NCBI GenBank assembly: GCA_033439295.1
Contig: JAVTLE010000003.1
Span: 1,364,001 to 1,428,000 of the forward strand
Reading direction: 5' to 3'
DNA: 64,000 bases
From: Deuterostichococcus epilithicus
Taxonomy: Eukaryota > Chlorophyta > Trebouxiophyceae > Prasiolales > Stichococcaceae
Of this stretch, positions 55,831 through 64,000 are shown piece after piece. Made by a program: the position numbers and the translations under genes. The notes beneath the pieces are model-generated. The model saw only the letters and a program-made list of their open reading frames with translations. It searched no databases and was not told where the DNA came from. Each line of letters begins with the position of its first letter. The stretch's first letter is position 1.

Positions 55831-57778
55831 ATGCAAGCGCTTCGCCGAGGGAGGGGCCTGCTGCAGGCAGCAGCAGCCGAACTCAACACGATGTGCACCA
55901 CAGCGATGGGTGCACAGCTGCACAGCTCTGCAGCCTCCCAAGCAGATGACGATCAGCCAAAGCCCCTGCAAAGGTTCTACAAGTCCGCAAACGTCGCCCC
56001 GGCTCCGCAGGTGTTCGATTGCCCATAGCTGCACCATGCACCATGAAGGCATCACACATGATCAACTCACCAATTCGTTCCGGTTCTGAAACTATCTTGT
56101 GCTACTTGCCAGGGAGGCTATCAGGTGATGCTGGACTCGAGGTCGCTAAAAAGCCCCGCCGGCAAGCCCTTGGTGCTGCCGTCGCGGTTGTTGGCCCTTG
56201 CGGTTGCCGCAGAGTGGGAGCAGCAGGTGAGCGCTTGTGGTGCACGGGTCACGTGCAGTTGTGATGCCAGCTTACATCACTCGTCTGTTTGCATCATGAA
56301 AATTGTGCAGTTGGACATCGTTTGGAGTATTGTGCAACATGAGATTGGCAGCAGTAGCCGGCGTGTTGGCATGTTGGCCGCTGGCATGCAGAAACGACAG
56401 TCGCGATGGGAGTGCTGCTGCAGGATACGCGCACCATCAAGCCGTTCACCATGCCGCTGATGACCCTGGCGGCCACTGCGATTGACCAGGTGGCAATGCC
56501 AGCGCAGCGCATGTCCTTGACTGCTGTGATCACAGCCGCATGAGACTTGGGAGCGGGAACATGAGTTCTGAGCTGGTTCGCGGCTTGAGCCGAGCCTGAA
56601 CTTGCGTTTCTCGTGGCTGAACGCAGCCAAAGCCGCGGGAGAAGGTTATTGAGACAATGCTGCGGTACCTGCACACAGACAGCGCCTGCTGCCGTGACGA
56701 GCCTGGGCCCCTGGCAGCCCGCCAGTCGCAGGTGCCAATGAGAGTATCTGAATGCATCGCCATCGCCTCTATCGTGCCGGCTGTGTTGTTTCAGGGCACA
56801 GCGTCGTCAAAGTGGCATGCTGCGTCGGATTGCGTCCGATATCAAAGCCCCATGCCGCCCAGCCATCGCCAGCGCCTCAGTAGGGTTGCCGCCAACTGTG
56901 GTGTGGCAATTGCAGCGGGGAGGGGGTAGAGCGAGACCAGCGCCATGCGAGCAGACGCCTGAGGCCTCAGACACCAGGCGCAGATGCTCACCAACATAGC
57001 AGTAAGAGCGGCCCCTCCTGACCCCCGGCTCCGATCCTGCAGGTGTTTGATCCGGTGCTGCGATGGGCAGAGGGTGAGCTGCACGCCAAGCTTGTGGCCG
57101 GCAGCGACATCATGGGCATGCAGCAGTCCGAGGAGCTGATCGCCGGCGCGCGGGTGTACCTGCAAGGTGCTATCAGCGTCACTGACGCGGACGTTCGGTG
57201 GCATTGCTGCATGAGGGCACTGCGGCGCGTTCGGCTTGTGAGGTGGCAGTCGGCCACCGTGGCATGCAGCATGCCCATGTGCAGCGTGCAATGTTCTGCA
57301 GCTGCCACCTGAATCATCAGCGCCTCAGGAGCGGGCTGATATCAGCTTGACCTGTACAGGTCTGGACCGATGGCAGCTGGCAGCGGCAGATGCGGCGGCG
57401 TCCGCCTGCCGATCCGTCATCCTTGGGCTGGCGCTCGTCAAGGTGACTGCTGCTGTGTCTGTTTGGTGCTGCGGCTAGCGTCAGAAGAAGCAGCTCTCGA
57501 TGAGGCCAGCAAGTGAGGAGTGACGCCATACTTGCTTCTTTCGCCATGGCGGAAGGTGGGCAATGCTGCAGTCCGGGACAGGATGTAGACAGGCTTGATG
57601 TACAATGCTCGCTGCGCAGGGCAAGCTGTCTGTGCCAGAGATGTTGACGGCGGCGCGAATTGAGGAGGACCACCAGATAGCGCACTGGGGCCTCGTCGAG
57701 GGGGGTCACGACATCGACATTGCAGATGCATCTGCCAGAATATCGGCGGCAGCTCTGTTCTCACGGTTGAATCGATGA
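55831..57778 (+). CDS. ATP12: ATP12-family F1-ATPase assembly chaperone (mitochondrial)
   Basis: ATP12 binds the free F1 alpha subunit during assembly of mitochondrial ATP synthase. Seven phase-consistent exons (55831-56010, 56113-56226, 56424-56489, 56627-56731, 57043-57166, 57360-57442, 57620-57778) give 276 residues, normal for the family. The leader MQALRRGRGLLQAAAAELNT is an Arg-rich mitochondrial presequence. The core follows the family: QRFYKSANVAPAPQ, GYQVMLDSRSLKSPAGKPLV, LALAVAAEWEQQ, TIKPFTMPLMTLAATAIDQ, ETMLRYLHTDSACCRDEP, FDPVLRWAEGELHAKLVAGS, LDRWQLAAADAAASACRSVI, LGLALVKGKLSVPEML and the closing EEDHQIAHWGLVEGGHDIDI. The conserved glutamate needed for alpha binding should be in the EEDHQI block. 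ATG 55831 is the first in frame. Confidence 0.95.
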
Positions 57779-58384
57779 CAGGGTCGGCCTCAGCCTCGTC
57801 CAGTTGCCCTTCTGTGCGTGACCAGTTGTTCAAGCGGTGAGGTCCCATCTCGTTCAGAGACATATACCTAGGTAGGTGGAGACGAACCGATACAGTGTCT
57901 TGCAATAAAATTTGCTGCTCAGCTCCCACGCTCAATGCACCCCGCAATTAGAACCCCGGTCTTAAAGCGATGGAGCGTTTGCCTCGCTGTTGACATGCGG
58001 CATGGCCCGCGGATTCACTCTGCTCCCTCTCCCTGGGGAGGCCCACGATACAATGTTCCCTCGCAAAACCTGTAAAAGCTGAACCAACGAAGCCATGCCA
58101 GTCTCCCCGTTCCTCACGCCCCTTCAAGAACACTTCAAGCACGATACACAGGCGCGCCCACGCCTGCGGCGCGGCCTCAGTCCGCTGCTGCGACGCTGCA
58201 CAAATGCTGACATGCTACGGCTACTAGGCTCCGACGTGCTCGCCCCCAATCTGATCTCGGCCATGATGCCCGCCACTGCGAACGTGTCCAACGCTCAGAA
58301 TTTCAGAGCCCGCCGGACACGCTGGCCGCGCTCCTACTCACCAACCCCCCTCGCGTGTGCTCTGCGCGGGCCTGCTGCAGCAGC
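57779..58384. other. Convergent intergenic spacer
   Basis: About 600 bases between the ATP12 stop (+) and the desaturase stop (-), with no exon recognised. It should hold both 3' untranslated regions. Confidence 0.4.
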
Positions 58385-61300
58385 CTACGACCGGGCTGCG
58401 GCGGCCGCAGGCAGGTCGCGGGTGGATCGCCCGACGGCGGCCAGCCGCTGCAGCACCTTCCAGGTGCCGGTCGCCATGCCGCAGTGCTCGTACGCCAGGC
58501 CGTGCTTCTCGCACAGCTGCCGCACCGCGGCGGCCACCTTGCCCAGGTTGTGCCGCGGCAGCGTCGGGAACAGGTGGTGCTCGATCTGGTAGTTCAGGCC
58601 GCCTGTGGCGCAGGCAAGGTTGAAGGGGCTTGAGAACGTCGCCCTCAGCCGTGCTTCCTCGGTCCAGATGGGCTGACGGCACACAGACGTGAAGCGCCCA
58701 CTGCCACTCCCGTCCGAGCTGCTGTGGGCTCATGCTGGCAGAGGCCTAGCAGAACCGGCCGCAGCTGATCAGGACCGCCTGCTCATCAGATCTGCAACGA
58801 GTCGCGAGCACCACCGAGTGGGTGGCGCGCCGCTCACCTGTGAACCAGTCGTTCCAGACGCCGGCTGAGATGTCCCGCGTGGACACGACCTGGGCTGTGA
58901 TGAAGTCCTTGGTGTCGGAGTACACCTCCATGCCATTGTGGCTCTGCACGAACACGATGCTGAGCAAAAAGCCGCTGAACACCTGCGGGGCGGGAAGGAC
59001 ACTCGAGTCAGGTAAGGGAGCTACATGGTTTCTTACCTATAGGCATGACTGTTCCCATTTGGGCATGTGAAGACAGGCAAGGCCTCTGCCCAAAACTTCC
59101 GGGCTTCCTTTTTCACGACCGGTCCGACACAGGCAGGCTGCAGCGGAGTGCACCAGGCGCGTGCTCGGCTGGTGCAAAGTGTGCTGCCAAAGCACGGTGG
59201 CCAGACGGACTCCCGGTGCGGTGCGGGTGCCTCTGCGGATGGCTGTGGGTGCACGAATGATCACCTGGCTGAGGACCACAAACAGGAGGCCCTTCCAGAC
59301 GGGCAGGAAGGAGAAGACCATGCCCAGGTACCAGGCGTAGTGCAGCCCGATCATGGTGAGCTCCTCCCACCCCCGCGCCGAGGCCTGCACGCGATTGATG
59401 CTGACGACTCGGTTCGCAGCTCACGAAGCATAGCTCACGAAGCAGGAGAGCCGCTGCTCCCGTCACTGGTGCACATGCAAAGCTGCCTGGATGCTGCCGG
59501 GAGCGGGCAGCGGCTGCAGCGAAGGTGTGCAACGAGTGAGTCGCCGCCGCTGCAGCTGGCGGTGCAGCACGAGGGGTTGTGTGTTGCAGAGCATGCAGCG
59601 GCCAGCACATACAGGATGCAGGGTCAGACTCGCTTTTGCGCGCCTTGTTGGCCTTGGGCACGAAGTTGTGGGACACGCTCTGCTCGCACCAGCTGAACCG
59701 CGCGACCATCAGGATGGGAATGAAAAACCACGCCTCTGCGAGCGCCAAGTAGAGGCATGATCTGCAGCGGCTCTCTGCGGCGCTTGGACCCACGCGGGGG
59801 TGACCACCCTGATTGCGAGGGTGCACATGTGCGCGCAGGGCTGCGGCCCAAGTGGTGCCAGTCGTGGCAGATGCGGCAGTGCAGGGGAGGGTCGACGCTC
59901 ACGGAATTGCAGCAGGCCCCGGTGCGCGGCGCTGCTCACTGTGCTGGCCATCTCTGTGCTCCACGCCAGTAGCGGCAGCGTGTCAATGTCCGGGTCCACC
60001 GCCTGTCGCACAGGCGGGAATCACAAGAGGTTCAAGCTTGCACCTGTTGCATGCTGGCTGTGCTGCTGTCTCTGTGGCGCGACATCTGCGCCGGGTAGCT
60101 GTCACTTCGCCTAGCAGCATGCGGGCTGGCACGCAGACGCTGGCCAGCTCAGACTGTGCCTGCGCTGCGTCATTTGCGCCGCTACAGGGGGGGCTGACGC
60201 CGCCGCTGCCCACCTGGAAGTCCTCGTCCAGCTCGTTGGGCGCCGCGTGGTGTTTGTTGTGCTTCGACTTCCACCAGTCCACGCTGAAGCCCTGGAGGAG
60301 GCGCATGTCACAGAGGTTTTGCAGTGTGGGGTTTGTGATCTTGGGGCAACGGACGCTGAGGTCGGCTGGCAGTCAGTCTCAGCAATGCAGGACGGTAAGC
60401 AGCATGATGCAGCAGCAGCAGCAGCAGCAGCAGACGGTGGCACAAGCCCAAGAGCAGAGCGCCGCTGCATGTGCCAAAGCACCAAGTCTCCTCACCAGGG
60501 CCACGTTGCCGATGAAGTACCCAAAGGCGTTGTTCATGCTGCGGTGCCGGAACACCTGCGCCAGGCACGGTCGTGAAATCAGCGAGGCAAGTCATTGCTC
60601 TGGAGCTCCGACGAATGCCTTTGAGGTCCTGCACCGCTCATCCGGTCGAAAGGCCCCGGGCGCTTGCCACTGAGCGCGCCGCCCAATTGCGCGGGCTGGC
60701 ACCCTCTGCCCAGGAGTGCGCAAACCAGGACTGTTGTGTTTGTGTCTGCCGTCTCCTGCTCACCTGGTGATGCAGGTAATCGTGCGCCAGCCAGCCGCCC
60801 TGCTGCCAAAACAGGCCCAGCAGGAACGCCGAGCCGACGAGGCCCGCCATGGACTCCCGGAAGCGCACCAGCACCGTCAGTGCTGCCGCCAGAATGGCAA
60901 ATGTGCTGCCTGTCTTCCACAGGTAGTACAGTTTGCTGCTGCGGAACAGGCCTGCGCGCATGGGTCAACAGACACTAGCCGGTCGTGTGTCCTCCCCTCA
61001 ATCGTTGAACCCGCCTGCCTGCGTTGCTGCATGCAGCTGCTGCTGCACCAAGCGCAGCAGAGCGGCTGTGCGCCAGGCCTGCCGTGGCGTCTGCAGGCGC
61101 CGTGCTGCTGCGTGCGGCAACCCGCGCCGCACTGCAGGCACAAGCGCGGCCTCACCTTTCTGCAGCATCGCTCGCCGCAGCGCGCGGAAGTCCTCCTGCA
61201 GAGGCGAAAGCGGCTCCTCCTGCACGCACCACAGCAGAGTCGGTCAATTCTATGCTGGCAAAGCACACCGGCGCTGCTTGCAGGTTGGGCCTTCCGTCAT

Positions 61301-62110
61301 GATCGGCGAGTGAGATCCGATCCCAGATCAGCTGACGGCAGCTCACCAGCAGCTCGCCCACGTACAGCGGCCGCAGCAGCGCCCAGCTGGCAGGCGAGTG
61401 GAAGCCCGCAAACACATCGGTGGCGTCCTTGCCGGCGTAGGTGTAGATCACGCGGCCGCCTGGGTGCTGGTCCGCCCAGCCGCTAACGTCGTACACCTGC
61501 GGCGGTGCGCAGCAGTTTCTGGGTGGTTGATTGCTGGCCCACACAACCGTCAGCTGCCGCACCGAGCCGCCGGCTCGCGCTGGCCGTCAGGACCGACCGC
61601 ACGCAGATCCGTCTGCCCGAACACGGGCGGTTCGACAGGGGATTGCCGATCATATATGGTGTGTTGGCCCTGCGCAAGGCTGCGACCAGGACTCCGCGAC
61701 TTGCAAGCCGGAGGATCGGGTTTGAACCCTGATGGCCATGCAAAGGCACATTCCCTTGATCCGCATGCTGGCTCCATTCGAAGGTAATGTTGCGATGCTT
61801 TTGCTCAAACGTTCTTCCATCGAATTGCATGCACTGACAGGCTCATCGACGGGCATCGTCAACGAGGTGAACGCGACGTCACAGGGCAGACGACCAAGTC
61901 CTGCATGTGTATCGGCGAACGGGCGATCTAGCCCGTTTAGAAAGCAGCAACTAGGTGTACCTTGCCATTGACGATGATGAAGCAGTCGTCTTCGGTGTTG
62001 TGCTCTGCCACCTCGTCGAGCGTGAAGGCATCCTGCTCCGGTCCGGCAAGGACGCTATCAGCGCTCCTCTTTCTTTGAAACTTGCGCGTCTCATTGACCT
62101 CTGTGGTCAT
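58385..62110 (-). CDS. Cytochrome-b5 front-end fatty acid desaturase (delta-6/delta-5 type)
   Basis: A membrane desaturase that inserts a double bond between an existing one and the carboxyl end of an acyl chain, taking electrons from its own cytochrome b5 domain. ATG 62110 begins [20 protein letters not shown]. Exons: 62110-61961 and 61496-61347 (b5 domain: [40 protein letters not shown], with haem-ligand His), 61219-61156, 60951-60764 (box 1, HDYLHH), 60555-60496, 60291-60214 (box 2, HNKHH), 60002-59940 ([18 protein letters not shown]), one near 59790-59640 ([13 protein letters not shown]), 59384-59265, 58982-58838 and 58602-58385 (box 3, QIEHH, whose Gln marks front-end enzymes). Nearly all phases check; the exon near 59790 has an unsettled acceptor and donor. 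Acyl-lipid or acyl-CoA substrate and regiospecificity cannot be read. The HHAAPN context favours PUFA over sphingolipid desaturases. Confidence 0.9.
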
Positions 62111-62733
62111 GGCGCCTTGCGCCCACCGCCGCCCGGGCTACCAGCAGAACGAAGGTGCTGATCACAGTGCTCACAGCTTGAACGGCCGGCAGAGCACCTC
62201 AGCGCCTCGGTGCGCGCGGATCCAGGAGCACCAGTGCGGAGTCCAAATTCAACCGGCAGGAAAGTCCTAACTCACAAGTCCCAACCAGCTGTCAGAACGC
62301 GTCTACTCTTGACGTCCGGCCAGGCGCGCGTGCAGCAGACGGCGTGCTGGAAAACGAGGGCAACTTCTCCCCCAGGTTACTGATCTCTGACTTGTACTAC
62401 AGGGCGGCGAGATAGCCGGGCCTTCTCGACAGCACGCGAGGCTTCGACAGCGAAGCGAACACAATGACAGCAATGCAGGCATCACCCACACCACAACGCT
62501 GATCTGTACAACAATTCCTGAAGCGTTCTCTCATCCCGCAGTGCAAAAGATAGCGGTTGCACCTACTGATTGATCGAGGCACACCATGATGCAGACCGGC
62601 CATTTGCCAGGTGAATCTGCTCGCATATCGATGTCTGCCTGAAGTCAAGAATGCTCGCTTTGTCGCAGCGCACCCCAATGCTTTTGCGCACGCTGCAGAT
62701 GCATTGGCAAGCTACTGCATGCTGGCGCAGGAG
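62111..62733. promoter_or_regulatory. Divergent intergenic region
   Basis: About 620 bases between the desaturase start (62110, -) and the ClpB start region (62719/62734, +). It should hold both promoters. Heat-shock elements might be expected for ClpB, but I see no clear nGAAn array. Confidence 0.4.
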
Positions 62734-64000
62734 ATGATTCATGCGCCATACATCTGCACTGCAGGTCACACGCAGCGCTGCGCACCGAGTCAGCACAACA
62801 GACCGGTGCTCCAGGCGGCCGCAGGCCTGCGACGAGGCACCCCCTTCCAGCCCCAGGCTCATGCGTTGCTGTCCAGCTGCAGCGCCTGCAGAGGCCCGTC
62901 AGTGCATCACCTGCAGCCCGGGCAGCCGGCTGCCACAGCACCATCATGGCAGAGAAGGGCCCGCAGGTATGTTTTCGTGGATGCTCTGACTTCATTTGGT
63001 TGGATCCCATATTGCAGAGCTGTTGGCTGTGAGGGCTAGGTGCACGCCAGTCATGACACCATGGTGTGCTGTCCCAGGCGCATGCACACGCGTGCGGCGG
63101 CCAGCACCAGCGGCGGCGGCGGCAAGCGCATCAGTCAGAACGAGTTCACGGAGAAGGCATGGCAGGTGGGCAGGGCAGCTTTGCATGGTACTGGGTGGCT
63201 GGACATTGTGCATTCGTGGCCTGCCTCTGCCAAGTGTCCACCATTGCCAATGCAACAATGAGCTCGGCCAGCTGGCGAGAGGACGTCCAGATTGAGCTGA
63301 GACAAACAAGCTTTTTCGGGGACGTTGTCATGGATGTCAGTCAGACGTCCACAACAGATCCTGAAGCGCTGCGCCGCCAAGTGCAGGCGGTCACAGCGGC
63401 GCCCGAGATCGCGAAGCAGTACTCGCAGCAGATCGTGGAGACGGAGCACCTGCTCAAGGCGCTGCTGGAGCAGCCCAACGGCTTGGCGCGCAAGATCATC
63501 AGCAAGGCAGACGGGAACCCCACCGCGCTGCTGGACGCGACCGAGGCCTTCATCCGGCGGCAGCCCCGCGTCAGCGGCGACTCCTCCCAGGCACGTCCCT
63601 TTCGGAGTGATACAGGTTTCGGAGTGATACTGGTATCGAAACGGGCGCTGAGGCACAGTGCAGCTTCGCATGCGAGCCGCTTGGCAGGCGCTGCGACTTG
63701 TAGGGTGTGTTTCGGTTGGGGTTGCCAATGGTCCACCGCTACTTGTGCGGGGCGCCGGGCGCAGGGATGGCACATTCAAGTCCCTGGCATGCTACAGCTT
63801 GCCATGCATGCAGCACGTCACTAAGGCACTGACAGACGTCCCCTGCCTGCAGATCCTGGGGCGCAACCTGGAGGCCCTCGTGGGGCGCGCGCAGGAGCTG
63901 AAGGGCGACATGAAGGACGACTTTGTTTCAGTGGAGCACCTGCTGCTGGCATACGCCGACGACGCACGCTTTGGGCAGTCCGTGCTGGCGGCCGAGGGCC
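62734..64000 (+). CDS. CLPB: Organellar ClpB/Hsp100 disaggregase, N-terminal part (cut by window edge)
   Basis: AAA+ chaperone that threads and rescues aggregated proteins. Exons: 62734-62966 (targeting leader; 62719 is an alternative ATG), 63078-63165 (GGGGKRISQNEFTEKAWQ), 63387-63590 (AVTAAPEIAKQYSQQIVETE, HLLKALLEQPNGLARKIISK, EAFIRRQPRVSGDSSQ) and 63853 to the edge (ILGRNLEALVGRAQELKGDM, DDFVSVEHLLLAYADDARFG). These are the paired repeats of the Clp N-domain, in the order seen in plant ClpB3/ClpB4. The third intron (63591-63852) has a GC donor (ccag|gcacgt), which the phase requires. The leader is Arg/Ser/Gln-rich, so plastid or mitochondrial; which one cannot be decided. The ATPase domains lie outside the window. 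Confidence 0.9.

Noticed and set aside
60400-60435. CAG trinucleotide run in the desaturase gene as a coding polyglutamine
   Set aside because: It falls within the intron 60495-60292 on the minus strand, so it is a simple repeat and not a protein feature.
61690-61745. tRNA-like T-arm (tcgggtttgaaccctga) inside a desaturase intron
   Set aside because: A 5-bp stem with a TTTGAAC loop can be drawn, but I find no matching acceptor strand, D-arm or anticodon stem upstream at the right spacing.

Overview
This is a stretch of nuclear DNA from a green alga, most likely a coccoid trebouxiophyte of the Chlorella kind. The evidence is high GC, dense short GT-AG introns with a recurring minority of GC-AG introns, plastid and mitochondrial targeting leaders, plant-type peroxisomal enzymes (ACX4-like, AAE17/18-like), and algal organelle RNA-binding families (a RAP-domain helical-repeat protein and a PPR-SMR-cyclin protein). 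I found no transposon, virus-like element, CRISPR array, rRNA or convincing tRNA. All gene models were spliced by eye using reading phase, splice sites and family memory, so exon edges are predictions.

Layout from left to right: the 3' part of a PfkB sugar/nucleoside kinase (+, to 2845); an EF-hand protein (-, 3296-4330); a decayed kinesin-9/KIF6-like flagellar kinesin (+, 4926-7072); a small chloroplast membrane protein (-, 7736-8709); a 13-exon ACX4-like acyl-CoA oxidase (+, 9201-12738); a DGP3-like circularly permuted ribosome-assembly GTPase (+, 13139-15961); an RRM/RS-rich protein (+, 16645-18402); the complex I PDSW/NDUFB10 subunit (-, 18961-19570); an AAE17/18-like acyl-activating enzyme (-, 20242-25389); a hypothetical 132-aa protein; a plastid ClpS-like adaptor (+, 26986-28155); a two-RRM Gbp-like RNA-binding protein (+, 28659-31281); and a mitochondrial bL34 with a long leader (+, 31804-32690).

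The centre carries a 108-aa orphan, an ankyrin protein, a TPR co-chaperone-like protein and an RHF2A-like RING-H2 ubiquitin ligase, all on the minus strand. Next comes a 15-kb plus-strand block (40101-54990). It encodes helical RAP-type repeats, a RAP domain, a Ser/Gly/His-rich linker, PPR repeats, an SMR domain and a full cyclin fold. Either it is two adjacent genes or one very large RAP-PPR-SMR-cyclin fusion. The right end holds the ATP12 F1-ATPase assembly chaperone (+), a cytochrome-b5 front-end desaturase (-) and the start of an organellar ClpB (+, cut by the window edge).

Functionally the window is mostly nuclear housekeeping for organelles: ribosome assembly (DGP3, bL34), respiratory assembly (NDUFB10, ATP12), organelle proteostasis (ClpS, ClpB), organelle RNA metabolism (RAP and PPR-SMR-cyclin proteins) and lipid metabolism (ACX4, AAE17/18, desaturase). 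Two points stand out. One is the multi-domain RNA-binding/cyclin block, whose introns hold decayed copies of its own exon starts. The other is the kinesin, which has lost its motor core while its neighbours are intact; that would fit an alga that has lost or is losing flagella.
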